A stretch of 27,883 nt of DNA from Opitutaceae bacterium (lineage in GTDB: Bacteria > Verrucomicrobiota > Verrucomicrobiia > Opitutales > Opitutaceae). Both the position numbers and the translations under genes were made by a program. The stretch spans positions 1 through 27,883 of the forward strand of contig JAIRTK010000113.1 of NCBI GenBank assembly GCA_031254955.1, given 5' to 3'. Shown piece by piece: positions 1 through 8,622 of this stretch (positions are counted from its first letter, which is position 1; every line of letters begins with the position of its first letter). The notes under the pieces were generated by a model. The model was not told where the DNA came from, searched no databases, and saw only the letters and a list, made by a program, of their open reading frames with translations.

Positions 1-2034
1 CCCTCCAACGAGGAGCGTTTTGCCAACATTTATAATTCGCCCATCCTGCCCCAAATCACCAAGGACTTCTTCCGCGATTTCGACTCCACCTTCTCCACCG
101 CGCTGGACGACCCCAATTATCTTTACGATTACAAACTGTTCTCGGCGTCCATCAACTACCAGGCGGGCGGCAGGTTTTTCGCGGAACTCGCGGGCAATTA
201 TATAAAGGAGGACTGGGAATCCATGCTCACCGCCCGGTCGGCCATGCCCCAAGTCTATATTGACGTGACCGAAACCCTGCCCGACGGCTCCGGCAACCCC
301 GGTTTCCTGCAACCCTACGGGCAGGAGGCGCACCTCGTCGCCCCGCTTGGGAAGGACACGTATAACGCGCGCGCCGCCGCCGCTTACATATTCGACCACG
401 AAAAGCTCGGCCTCATCACCGTCAGCGCCATGGCCGGCTGGCAATACTGGAGACAGGAGCAGCGCCAGTATTCCTATGGACTCAAGGGCATGACCGGGGA
501 CCCGCGCACCTGGACGCGCCCCTTCGGGCTGGACCGCTCGGGAAACATCACCTTCGCCGCCGCCACCATCGATCCACGCATTCACTACAGGTATTACTGG
601 ACGATCAACACCCCCGGCAACCGCCCCCGCCGGGACCTGCCGGACGGGGTTTATACCGTCACGGACGCCAGCGACAACGAATACCACGGCACGCCCGCGA
701 TGCTCCTCGACATGCGCGCCCCGTCCAACCAATCCCGCCAGAAAACCAGCCAGACCTATTTTCAGGCGGCCACGAACTGGAAAATGCTCGCCAGCCGCCT
801 GATCTGCCTCGGCGCCGTCCGCCATGACATTTATACCTCCAGGGTCTGGACCCCGACACCCGACATTTATGATCCTGTTTACGGCCCCGGTTGGGACGGC
901 CTCACCGTGCCCTTCCGTCCCTTGGGACCGGATAATTACGGCGCCTTGAGCGAGGCGGAACAGCTTCAGTGGTCGTCCCCCGCCGTGGACGCCGTCGTCA
1001 CGACTTTCTCCTCGGGCGCGATTTTTCACGCCAGAAACTGGCTCAGCCCCTATGTGAATTACGCGCAAACCTTCAGCCCCGCCGGCAACGCCCGCGACAT
1101 TCGCGGCGGCGCCTTCGGCCCCGCGCGCTCCCAAGGCTGGGATTTCGGCGTGCGCCTGACCCTGCTCGGAGGACGCGCCTCCGTTGTCATCAATTACTAT
1201 TTTGGCAAGGAGACGAACAGCCTCATCAACGCGGGAACCGTCGGCGGCTATATAAACACCATAGTCAACACCGGCGTGAATGGCGAGACGGGCATCAACG
1301 CCCGCGGCCTGCTCCCCGTGCAAGTCGGCCATGCCGACAGCCGGAACCGCCAGACCGAGGGCATCGAGGTGGACATCACCGCCAACCTCACCCGGCAGTG
1401 GCGGCTCTCATTCAACCTCGCCGCCCCCCAGGCATCCCAGTCGGACGCCTACAAGGACACGCGCGCCTTTATCGAACGCGAGGAATACCGCATGATGAAC
1501 ATCCTTCGCGACACCGGCATGGTCGCTTTCCGCGAAGGCAAAATGGCCTATGCCACCACCACGACGGCGCCTTACTATCTGACCTCGCGAGCCATTCCCC
1601 AATGGAACAACCTCATGAGCCTTATGCGCGGGGGCTACGACGAGTTTGACCAGCAAATCTCCCGCCGGGTCAGCCTGATCGCCAACCTCTTCACCGATTA
1701 CGCCTTCACCAAGGGCTGGCTCCGGGGCCTCAGGATCGGCGGCGGCGTCAACTACCGCGGCAAGGAAATCGTAAGCACCGGCAATATTTTTTCCGACGAC
1801 TGGCTCACGGCCACGCTTGCCATCGGCTATGGCAAACGCCTGCTGCGCCGGCACAACATCGTGTTCAGCCTCAAAATCGACAACCTCTTCGATTACGACA
1901 AGCCCCGCTATATCAACACCATTGCGCGCGCCCCGGGCGGCAGGCTCGACACGTCCGCGCGCGTGGCCACGCCGAATGCTTATTATTATATCAATCCCAT
2001 CAACTTCGTGTTCACCACCATCCTTAAATTTTAG
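1..2034 (+). CDS. TonB-dependent receptor, C-terminal beta-barrel (5' end outside window)
   Basis: The reading frame is open from base 1, so the plug domain, signal peptide and TonB box lie upstream of the window; 677 codons are visible. The product is an outer-membrane barrel typical of TonB-dependent receptors. It has alternating aromatic/polar strands, long Gly/Asn/Asp-rich loops, a late segment with the family-typical pattern LKIDNLFDYDKPRY, and a C-terminal Phe in FTTILKF, the usual signal for barrel insertion. Such receptors import oligosaccharides, siderophores or cofactors using energy passed on by TonB. Being upstream of an aldolase, an isomerase and a beta-mannosidase on the same strand suggests a carbohydrate ligand, but that is inference. 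An ATG at 223 is internal to the barrel and is not the start. Confidence 0.9.
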   Translation, partial: PSNEERFANIYNSPILPQITKDFFRDFDSTFSTALDDPNYLYDYKLFSASINYQAGGRFFAELAGNYIKEDWESMLTARSAMPQVYIDVTETLPDGSGNPGFLQPYGQEAHLVAPLGKDTYNARAAAAYIFDHEKLGLITVSAMAGWQYWRQEQRQYSYGLKGMTGDPRTWTRPFGLDRSGNITFAAATIDPRIHYRYYWTINTPGNRPRRDLPDGVYTVTDASDNEYHGTPAMLLDMRAPSNQSRQKTSQTYFQAATNWKMLASRLICLGAVRHDIYTSRVWTPTPDIYDPVYGPGWDGLTVPFRPLGPDNYGALSEAEQLQWSSPAVDAVVTTFSSGAIFHARNWLSPYVNYAQTFSPAGNARDIRGGAFGPARSQGWDFGVRLTLLGGRASVVINYYFGKETNSLINAGTVGGYINTIVNTGVNGETGINARGLLPVQVGHADSRNRQTEGIEVDITANLTRQWRLSFNLAAPQASQSDAYKDTRAFIEREEYRMMNILRDTGMVAFREGKMAYATTTTAPYYLTSRAIPQWNNLMSLMRGGYDEFDQQISRRVSLIANLFTDYAFTKGWLRGLRIGGGVNYRGKEIVSTGNIFSDDWLTATLAIGYGKRLLRRHNIVFSLKIDNLFDYDKPRYINTIARAPGGRLDTSARVATPNAYYYINPINFVFTTILKF

Positions 2035-2062
2035 CATGTTTCCAACTTTTGATTCCGGTACC

Positions 2063-2146
2063 ATGTCCACCAGCACCACAACCACCAATATCATCGTTCT
2101 GGACGGGCAAACACTCAATCCCGGCGTGCTTTCTCAAGGCGCCATT
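2063..2146 (+). pseudogene. 5' stub of a NAD-dependent D-2-hydroxyacid dehydrogenase
   Basis: The ATG at 2063 opens a frame whose residues 9-21 read NIIVLDGQTLNPG. This is the hallmark N-terminus of D-isomer-specific 2-hydroxyacid dehydrogenases of the glycerate dehydrogenase/hydroxypyruvate reductase type, which usually begin with a variant of (K)IVVLDGxTLNPGDLSW. After about residue 24 the similarity stops: the frame runs into Pro-rich sequence with no Rossmann fold and then overlaps the start of the next gene. About 300 residues are therefore missing, probably through an internal deletion. The stub lies 28 bp after the receptor stop, so an intact dehydrogenase was probably once part of this operon. 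The family assignment rests on one short motif; the end coordinate is approximate. Confidence 0.6.
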
Positions 2147-2225
2147 TTTTACCCCAAGCCCCCGCCCAACGCATATGGGCGCGCTTCTGCGCAGTCATTA
2201 TCCGTTTCGCTGTCTTTCCTTAATC

Positions 2226-3050
2226 ATGAAAAAAAGAAAATTTCATATTCGTTGTGATATGGAGGGCGTTGCCGGCGTGGTCGGCATGCCGCAAGTCACG
2301 CCGGGCGATCCGGAGTATCCGCAGGCGCGCGAGTGGTTCATGCGCGAGCTTCTCGCGCTGGTGGAGGGACTGCTGGAGGGCGGCGCGGACGACGTTTCCA
2401 TTTTCGACGAGCACTGGTTCGGGCGCAACATTGACATCGCGCGCCTGCCAAGAGGCGTGCGCGCCTGCTGCGGCAAGCCCCCGTATCGGCCCGACTGGGC
2501 GGGCGGACTCGACGCCTCCTGCGACGGCCTGATTCTGCACGGGTTGCACTCGATGGAAGGCGCCGGGCATCTGCTCAGCCACACCTACGAACCCGATTTC
2601 AAGGCGATTTATATAAACGGAAAACTGGTGGGGGAAATCGGCATGGAAACGGCGGTCGCGGGCGACTTCGGCGTGCCGCTCGTCCTGGTGGTCGCCGATT
2701 CGGCGGGGACCGCCGAGGCGCGCGCCTTGGTGCCGGGCGTCGTCACGGTGGACACAAAAATTTCCCGCTCGCCCTTGGGCGCGGAATGCCTCGCGCTGCC
2801 CGATGTCCTGGACCGCATCCACTCCGCCGCCGTCGCGGTCGCCCGGGGACCTTCCCCGGCGTCGCCGTGGAAACTCAATCCCGCGGAGCTTGTGTGCGTG
2901 TTCAAGCCGGGCGCCTATCTCGACGAACTCCGCCGGCAGGCCCCGGCGCTCTTTGTGGCGGGGGATTCGCTCCGCATCAACGCGCCCACGGCCACCGCCG
3001 CGTGGGCGGAATACTGGCAGGCCAAACTCAAGGCTCAGGCAAAACTATAA
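2226..3050 (+). CDS. M55 family D-aminopeptidase-like metallopeptidase
   Basis: The 274-residue product matches the zinc-dependent D-aminopeptidase DppA family along its length. Residues that align with the DppA metal and catalytic set are visible: D11 and E13 in CDMEGVAG, H63 in DEHWF, H108 in HGLHSMEG, H119 in LLSHTYEP and E137 in VGEIGM. ISRSPLGAECL also matches the family. DppA cleaves N-terminal D-amino acids from short peptides and acts in the cytoplasm; no signal peptide is seen here. The frame is open from 2049, but the ATG at 2226 (MKKRKFHIRC) puts the conserved DMEG motif at the normal distance from the start, so I chose it. It is followed after 18 bp by an aldolase gene. Why a peptidase sits in a sugar operon is unclear; some M55 members may act on other amides. 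Confidence 0.88.
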   Translation: MKKRKFHIRCDMEGVAGVVGMPQVTPGDPEYPQAREWFMRELLALVEGLLEGGADDVSIFDEHWFGRNIDIARLPRGVRACCGKPPYRPDWAGGLDASCDGLILHGLHSMEGAGHLLSHTYEPDFKAIYINGKLVGEIGMETAVAGDFGVPLVLVVADSAGTAEARALVPGVVTVDTKISRSPLGAECLALPDVLDRIHSAAVAVARGPSPASPWKLNPAELVCVFKPGAYLDELRRQAPALFVAGDSLRINAPTATAAWAEYWQAKLKAQAKL

Positions 3051-3068
3051 TTTCCCAAAACTATATTT

Positions 3069-3857
3069 ATGTTCAACGATTCTGAATTGCGCCTGCGCAA
3101 GGCGCTTGACAAAAAAACACCGATTATCGGGTCTTGGATACAGACCTCGTCCCCCGCCTGCGCCGAAATACTGGCGAATGCCGGTTTCGCGTGGCTTGGC
3201 ATGGATTGCGAACACACTTCGGCCGGCATCCTGGGGGTTGAAAACATCGCGCGCGCCATCCATGGACGCGGCACCGCCCTGCTTGTGCGCGTAAGCCGGG
3301 CCGACACCATCGAAATCCGCCAGTGTCTTGACGTGGGGGCGGCGGGCGTGATCGTTCCGATGGTGGAAACCGCCGCCCAGGCCCGCACCGCCGTGGCGGC
3401 GGCCAAATATCCGCCCGAGGGCGTGCGCGGCTACTGCTTCGGGCGCATGAACGACTGGGGATCGCATTTTGATGACTATGCCGCGACGGCCAACCAAAGC
3501 GTGGTCGTCATCGCGATGATCGAAACCCGGGCGGGGGTGGACAACATCGAGGAGATACTCGCGGTTCAGGGCATCGACGGCATTTTTATCGGCCCTTACG
3601 ACATGAGCGGCTCCTACGGTGTTCCGGGCCAGACCCAGCACCCTTGTCTAAAAAACGCCTATCAGTCACTGGTCGATGCCTGCCGCCGCCACGGCAAGGC
3701 CGCCGGACAGCACATCGTCAAATCGAACCCGGAAAAATTAAACGAAGCCGTGGCGCTTGGCTATAGCTTCATCTGCCTGGACGCGGACATCATTTTGATC
3801 AACCAGTCCGCCCGGGCCGTCATGGAAACCGCAAAAACAACGTTTAACATCCAATGA
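3069..3857 (+). CDS. HpcH/HpaI family class II aldolase
   Basis: A 262-residue protein of the HpcH/HpaI (2-keto-3-deoxy acid) aldolase family, which performs metal-dependent retro-aldol cleavage of 2-keto-3-deoxy acids to pyruvate, or a related oxo acid, plus an aldehyde. Counterparts of the HpaI active site are visible: H49 in MDCEH, R74 in LVRVS, metal ligand E152 in MIETRAG and D178 in IGPYDMSGSYG. The segment GAAGVIVPMVETA is also family-typical. Close relatives are 2-dehydro-3-deoxyglucarate aldolase and 4-hydroxy-2-oxoheptanedioate aldolase; the exact substrate cannot be told. The stop overlaps the start of the next gene in an ATGA tetranucleotide, which implies translational coupling. 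No signal peptide, so cytoplasmic. Confidence 0.9.
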   Translation: MFNDSELRLRKALDKKTPIIGSWIQTSSPACAEILANAGFAWLGMDCEHTSAGILGVENIARAIHGRGTALLVRVSRADTIEIRQCLDVGAAGVIVPMVETAAQARTAVAAAKYPPEGVRGYCFGRMNDWGSHFDDYAATANQSVVVIAMIETRAGVDNIEEILAVQGIDGIFIGPYDMSGSYGVPGQTQHPCLKNAYQSLVDACRRHGKAAGQHIVKSNPEKLNEAVALGYSFICLDADIILINQSARAVMETAKTTFNIQ

Positions 3858-4765
3858 AAGAATCGCTCAAAAATTATGCCCGCATCGGGGTTGTCTATCA
3901 CATGCTGTATTCGCGCTGCATGTCCGATCCGGATTATCATGTCGCCACCCTGGAGGCGTTCCTCAGGCGCGATGATATCGAGACATTCGATTTCTGCCTG
4001 CCCTACGGGCGGGAGCGGCAGCTAAGTCTGATCCCCGCGATACGGAGAAGCGGCAAGGTGAATATCGTCTATGCCACGCACCTCGTGCCGCTGCGCAAGC
4101 TCTCCTTCGCCTCCGATTCCTACTTCGAGCAGGCCCAGCTTCGCATGATCATCGCCGACATGGTGGAGCAGGCCGGCACGTGCGGCTGCTCCGGCTTCAT
4201 CTTCGCCTCGGGCGGCCCGGCCTTCGCCAAGGGCACGCCGGCCAACCATGACGCGTTTTATGATTTCTGCTGCTGGCTGTGCGAGTCTCTGGCAAAATAT
4301 AACATAGACGCGTTGCTGGAGCCGTTCGACTACGATTTCGACAAATCGTATCTATACGGTCCGCTGGACAAAAACATCGAACTGGTGGAGCGCGTCGCCC
4401 GCGTCCATCCCAACATCGGCATCGAGCTTGACATCGCGCACCTCCCGCTCATGCGCGAAGAGCTTGCCGGTTCCATCCGCCGCTGCGGAAAATGGCTCAA
4501 GCGCGTGCATTTTGGCAACTGCGTCATGAAAAACACCGCCGACCCGTTTTACGGCGACCGCCACCCGCCCGTCGGCTACCCCGGAGGCGAGATCGACACG
4601 CCGCAACTGGCCGTGGCGTTGCGGACGCTTTTGGAAACCGGCTTCCTGTCCACGGAAAAACGCGGCGATGTGGTCTTGGAGCTTAACCCCTTTCCCGGAA
4701 AATCAGAGGACGAATCCGTGCGCGATAACCTGAACCGGGTCATGCGCGCGTGGGCGCAAGTTTGA
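3854..4765 (+). CDS. TIM-barrel sugar phosphate isomerase/epimerase-like protein
   Basis: The 303-residue product belongs to the xylose-isomerase-like TIM-barrel superfamily (sugar phosphate isomerases/epimerases, hydroxypyruvate isomerase, AP endonuclease IV). Candidate metal ligands fall at strand ends as expected: E156 in LLEPFDYD, D193 and H196 in ELDIAHLPL, H219 in RVHFGNC and E276 in VLELNPF. It overlaps the upstream aldolase gene by 4 bp (ATGA), so the two are probably co-translated and act on linked metabolites. Isomerisation or epimerisation of a keto sugar or sugar acid that feeds the aldolase is a reasonable inference. No export signal. Substrate unknown. Confidence 0.82.
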   Translation: MKESLKNYARIGVVYHMLYSRCMSDPDYHVATLEAFLRRDDIETFDFCLPYGRERQLSLIPAIRRSGKVNIVYATHLVPLRKLSFASDSYFEQAQLRMIIADMVEQAGTCGCSGFIFASGGPAFAKGTPANHDAFYDFCCWLCESLAKYNIDALLEPFDYDFDKSYLYGPLDKNIELVERVARVHPNIGIELDIAHLPLMREELAGSIRRCGKWLKRVHFGNCVMKNTADPFYGDRHPPVGYPGGEIDTPQLAVALRTLLETGFLSTEKRGDVVLELNPFPGKSEDESVRDNLNRVMRAWAQV

Positions 4766-4818
4766 TTTTTCATGAAAATCCTGGCTGCTCGAAAAAATAT
4801 CAACATAAAGGTCATGCA

Positions 4819-6117
4819 ATGAAAATAGCATCATTCCCCGCCCGTATCCTTGTTTTCACCATTGGAAGCCTGGTGCCGACATTGGCGGCCGACTTCACCT
4901 GGAAATCGGCCGAACGCGGCCAATGGGCCGACGCGGCCCGCTGGCATCCCTCGGACAAGGGGTTTCCCAGAAACGAGGACGACAATGTGATTGGCAACTC
5001 GGCCTCTGGCGAAATCGCCTTGATGATTCCTGTTTCAATCCGGAATTTCACGTCAGGCACCCCGCTATTCATCGCCATCCACAAAAGCGGCAGCCTGCGT
5101 ATTAATGGAACGCTGGCGCTGGATTATCCCGACCCCAGGCAGGGGATTACCATCCGGGGAAACGAGGGTGCTGTATCAATCGCCCAGGTTGATATAAAAA
5201 ACGGTTCCTTGAGCTTTGGCACGGGCACCACGCATGGCGTCGCCAGGCTTTCCATCGGGTCCATAAACCTCTCCGGCGGCACAATCCTGCTCGGGGTGCT
5301 CAATAATTATGAACTCGGCCTTGTGACGTTCCTGGGCGTCGCCCCCAAGGCGATCAATCTCACACGCTATCAGGGTGGCTCGCTGGCCAATACAGTCACG
5401 GTCAAGGGGCTTGTCAGCGCGTCGAAAGCCTCGAACATTCGCATAATCGGCGGTTCGCGCGACGACAGGAACAAAAGCATCCACACGACAACACTCTTGA
5501 TAAACGCTACGACGGACTGCGCCACCAACGCCGTTCTTTTTGACAATGTGGATGACGGCGATGCAACGCTGGCACTCATCAAGAGCGGACAAGGCACGCA
5601 AACCCTAAGTGGCGCCAGCGCCTACACAGGCGGCACCATCGTCCGCGAAGGCAGGCTGTTGCTTGCCAATACCGCCGGCAGCGCCACGGGGTCCGGGGAT
5701 GTCGCCGTTGAAAACGGCGTGCTGGGCGGTGCGGGTTCAATGGTGCTGTCCCATAAAAAAACGGTCGCCATAAAGAGCGGCGCCACGCTCGCTCCAGGCG
5801 CCGCCAAAGCGGGTTCGCAACTTTCCATACGCGGTGATTTGAAAATGGAATCCGGCTCCGTGCTCGAGCTGTCCCTTGGCCAAAAAGGCGGCAGGAGCGT
5901 GTTGAAACGAGTGGCTGGGGATTGGACGTTCGCCCGGGAGCAAATCGTCGCGCTTGCCGCCATCGACGGCGGAATCGCACCCGGTATATACAAGGATGTC
6001 ATAGTCGGCCTGGCGGCGGACCCGGGGGTGGCGGGCTGGAGGCTCAAGGATGACGCCCACACGGCGAGCTTCACGTATGCCAAGGGCGCGGTCGGCATCG
6101 AAATCAAAACCCGCTGA
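4819..6117 (+). CDS. Secreted autotransporter-associated beta-strand repeat protein
   Basis: I place the start at 4819 because MKIASFPARI begins a good Sec signal peptide (hydrophobic core ILVFTIGSLVP, likely cleavage after TLAA) and an AAAGG Shine-Dalgarno-like stretch lies 7 bases upstream; the frame is open from 4750. The mature part begins FTWKSAERGQWADAARW, a common opening of these verrucomicrobial proteins. Around residues 250-320 it has the diagnostic autotransporter-associated repeat, with GTQTLSGASAYTGGT followed by a Gly-rich right-handed beta-helix pattern. It lacks both a C-terminal beta-barrel and a PEP-CTERM anchor, so at 432 residues it is a passenger-only protein, released or held by partners. 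It lies 4 bp before the beta-mannosidase gene. A role in surface glycan binding is possible but unproven. Confidence 0.75.
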   Translation: MKIASFPARILVFTIGSLVPTLAADFTWKSAERGQWADAARWHPSDKGFPRNEDDNVIGNSASGEIALMIPVSIRNFTSGTPLFIAIHKSGSLRINGTLALDYPDPRQGITIRGNEGAVSIAQVDIKNGSLSFGTGTTHGVARLSIGSINLSGGTILLGVLNNYELGLVTFLGVAPKAINLTRYQGGSLANTVTVKGLVSASKASNIRIIGGSRDDRNKSIHTTTLLINATTDCATNAVLFDNVDDGDATLALIKSGQGTQTLSGASAYTGGTIVREGRLLLANTAGSATGSGDVAVENGVLGGAGSMVLSHKKTVAIKSGATLAPGAAKAGSQLSIRGDLKMESGSVLELSLGQKGGRSVLKRVAGDWTFAREQIVALAAIDGGIAPGIYKDVIVGLAADPGVAGWRLKDDAHTASFTYAKGAVGIEIKTR

Positions 6118-6121
6118 CACC

Positions 6122-8599
6122 ATGCCATCGCTATTGCTGCACAACGGCTGGAGTTTCCGCCAGGCTGGCTCAAAAGATTGGTCTCCGGCGATCGTGCCCG
6201 GATGCGTCCACATGGATCTGCGTCGAATGGAGAAAATCCCGGACCCGTTTTTTGGTCGCAATGAGCATCAGTTGCAGTGGATCGAGATGCGAGACTGGGA
6301 ATATCGCCTTGTGTTTGATGTGCCGCAAGCCGCGCTTTCCGAGGAGCATCAGGAACTGGTTTTCGACGGTCTCGATACGCTGGCCGTCGTGACCTTGAAC
6401 GGCAAAAAAATTCTCGAATCAGACAACATGTTTGTCGGGCATCGCGTTTCCGTAAACGAAATGCTCAAGCCACGCGGCAACGAATTGCGCGTGTTGTTTC
6501 TCAGCGCGGGGCGCTTCGTGCGCGAACGTCGCAAGGAGCACATCTCGCCCCGCGAGTTCAACGACACCGTCGGCGGCTGCTCCAAGCTCCGCAAGCAACA
6601 ATGCCAGTTCGGCTGGGACTGGGCGCCGCGCCTCGTCACGTGCGGCATGTGGCGCTCCGTGCGTCTCGAATCCTGGAGCGCGGCGCGCATCACGGATGTG
6701 CGCGTCACGCAATGCCACAATCAAGGGCGCGTCTCGCTCGCCATCGCCCCCCGGTTCGCCGGCGCGCGCGGCGCGCGCTGGCGCGCAACCGTGTCGCTGC
6801 GCGGCAAAGAAATCGCGGAAGGCCGGGACTGCGTGGAGATCCCGTCACCCGAATTATGGTGGCCCGCCGGCCAGGGCGGACAACCGCTCTACGACATAAC
6901 CATCAAGGCCGACGCGGGGAAAACCGTGCTCCCGCTCTGGCGCACACGCATCGGTCTGCGCGAAGCGCGCCTCGACCAGTCGCCGCGAGGCGACGGCGGA
7001 ACACACTTCAGGTTTATTATAAATGGCCGCCCGATATTCGCCAAGGGCGCCAACTGGGTCCCCGTGCACTCCTTCCCCGTCGAGGGCGCGCATGATCCTC
7101 TGTATAAAAAGCTCCTCGCCGGCGCGGTCGAGGCCAACATGAACATGCTTCGCCTCTGGGGCGGCGGCATCTACGAGCATGACATTTTTTATGATTTGTG
7201 CGACGAACTCGGCCTGCTCGTCTGGCACGATTTCATGTTTGCGTGCAACCTTTGCCCCGGAGACAGGCCGTTCATGGACTCGGTGCGCGCCGAGGCCGCC
7301 TGGCAGTTGCGGCGGTTGCGCAACCGCGCCTGCGTCGCCCTGTGGTGCGGCAACAACGAAATCTATCAACTCAATCCGCAGGTGCACGACGGCGCGAAGG
7401 GCTTGTATGCGCGCAATTACAAAAAACTGTTCCACAAACTGCTCCCGTCCGCCGTCGCGAAACACGACCCCGGACGCGATTACTGGCCAAGCTCGCCCTA
7501 TCCGATTGAAGTCTCGCGCAAGGACAACACGGACGTGGCGCAGAAAGCCGGCGACGCCCACTTTTGGAAAGTGTATATAGCCCGGCATCCGATTGAGATG
7601 TATGAGACGCTGGACGTGCCGTTTTGCTCGGAGTTCGGAATGCAGGCGTTCCCGTCACCCGAAGTCGCCTCCGGTTTCTGCAAGGCGGAGGACCTCAATA
7701 TCGGCTCCGGCGATTTTGACAATCACCAGCACTTTCGCTCCGGGCGGCTGGCCGTGATGGAATATATTTTGAGACACTATAAAATGCCCCGGGATTATCG
7801 CGGCGCGGCCTATCTGTCGCAAATCCATCAAGCGCACGCCATCCGGACGGCCGTCGAGCATTTCCGCCGCTCGCAACCCGTGACGATGGGTTCCCTTTAC
7901 TGGCAATTGAACGACTGCTGGCCCTGCACTTCGTTCAGCAGCATCGAGCACGGCGGCCAATGGAAGGCGCTTCACTACGCCGCCCGCCGCTTCTACGCCC
8001 CCCTCTTGGCAAGCATCAAACTTGAGGGCGCCGAAACCATCGCCTTGGACAACACCCCCGTGAACACGCGGGGCGCCGCCCAATTCCATGCCGTCTGCGA
8101 CCGCCCCGGTGGATTCGCTGGAAAACTCGCATGGCGTCTGCTGACGATGGACGGGCAAACGCTCGAAGCCGGAGGCCGTCCGGTCCGCCTGGCATCGTTT
8201 GAGGCCAAATGCGTTGCGCGCCGCGACTTCACGGCGCGCCTGCGCGCGGCGGGCAGGGAAAACTGCGTGCTTCACGCCGCGCTCGTGGACAACGATGGTG
8301 TTATTCAATCCGAAAACACCGCATTTTTCACCGCGCCGCGATTTCTCAGACTCCCCCCGGAGCCGATACGCATTGATAGTAAACGTGACGGCGCCATCTC
8401 GCTTTTCTCCCCATTCTACCATCACCGCGCATGTCTCTGGAACGACGGCCCGCCGTCCGTGCGCTTCGAGGATAATTTCGTTGACCTGCTTCCCGGCGAG
8501 GAGCGCGTCATCCGGGTTCTCGCCCCCAAAGGGGCGGGCACGGGGAAACTGAAAGAAACACTCCGCGTCTTTTCCCTGGCGCATGTCGCGGCCGGGTGA
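6122..8599 (+). CDS. GH2 family beta-mannosidase
   Basis: An 825-residue glycoside hydrolase family 2 enzyme that would remove terminal beta-D-mannose from the non-reducing end of oligosaccharides. The N-terminal jelly-roll domain starts at LLHNGWSFRQAG, followed by the W-E-Y-R pattern typical of beta-mannosidases. The barrel carries the catalytic acid/base E413 in WCGNNEIYQ and the nucleophile E504 in FCSEFGMQAFPS; both surroundings are characteristic of beta-mannosidase rather than beta-galactosidase or glucuronidase. The length fits the family. The ATG at 6122 is chosen because the GH2 fold begins directly after it; the frame is open from 6050 but would overlap the upstream gene. No signal peptide, so cytoplasmic and dependent on import. 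Spacing to neighbours (4 bp and 23 bp) implies one transcript. Confidence 0.92.
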   Translation: MPSLLLHNGWSFRQAGSKDWSPAIVPGCVHMDLRRMEKIPDPFFGRNEHQLQWIEMRDWEYRLVFDVPQAALSEEHQELVFDGLDTLAVVTLNGKKILESDNMFVGHRVSVNEMLKPRGNELRVLFLSAGRFVRERRKEHISPREFNDTVGGCSKLRKQQCQFGWDWAPRLVTCGMWRSVRLESWSAARITDVRVTQCHNQGRVSLAIAPRFAGARGARWRATVSLRGKEIAEGRDCVEIPSPELWWPAGQGGQPLYDITIKADAGKTVLPLWRTRIGLREARLDQSPRGDGGTHFRFIINGRPIFAKGANWVPVHSFPVEGAHDPLYKKLLAGAVEANMNMLRLWGGGIYEHDIFYDLCDELGLLVWHDFMFACNLCPGDRPFMDSVRAEAAWQLRRLRNRACVALWCGNNEIYQLNPQVHDGAKGLYARNYKKLFHKLLPSAVAKHDPGRDYWPSSPYPIEVSRKDNTDVAQKAGDAHFWKVYIARHPIEMYETLDVPFCSEFGMQAFPSPEVASGFCKAEDLNIGSGDFDNHQHFRSGRLAVMEYILRHYKMPRDYRGAAYLSQIHQAHAIRTAVEHFRRSQPVTMGSLYWQLNDCWPCTSFSSIEHGGQWKALHYAARRFYAPLLASIKLEGAETIALDNTPVNTRGAAQFHAVCDRPGGFAGKLAWRLLTMDGQTLEAGGRPVRLASFEAKCVARRDFTARLRAAGRENCVLHAALVDNDGVIQSENTAFFTAPRFLRLPPEPIRIDSKRDGAISLFSPFYHHRACLWNDGPPSVRFEDNFVDLLPGEERVIRVLAPKGAGTGKLKETLRVFSLAHVAAG

Positions 8600-8622
8600 A
8601 TTTATAAAACCATTCTGAAGCC

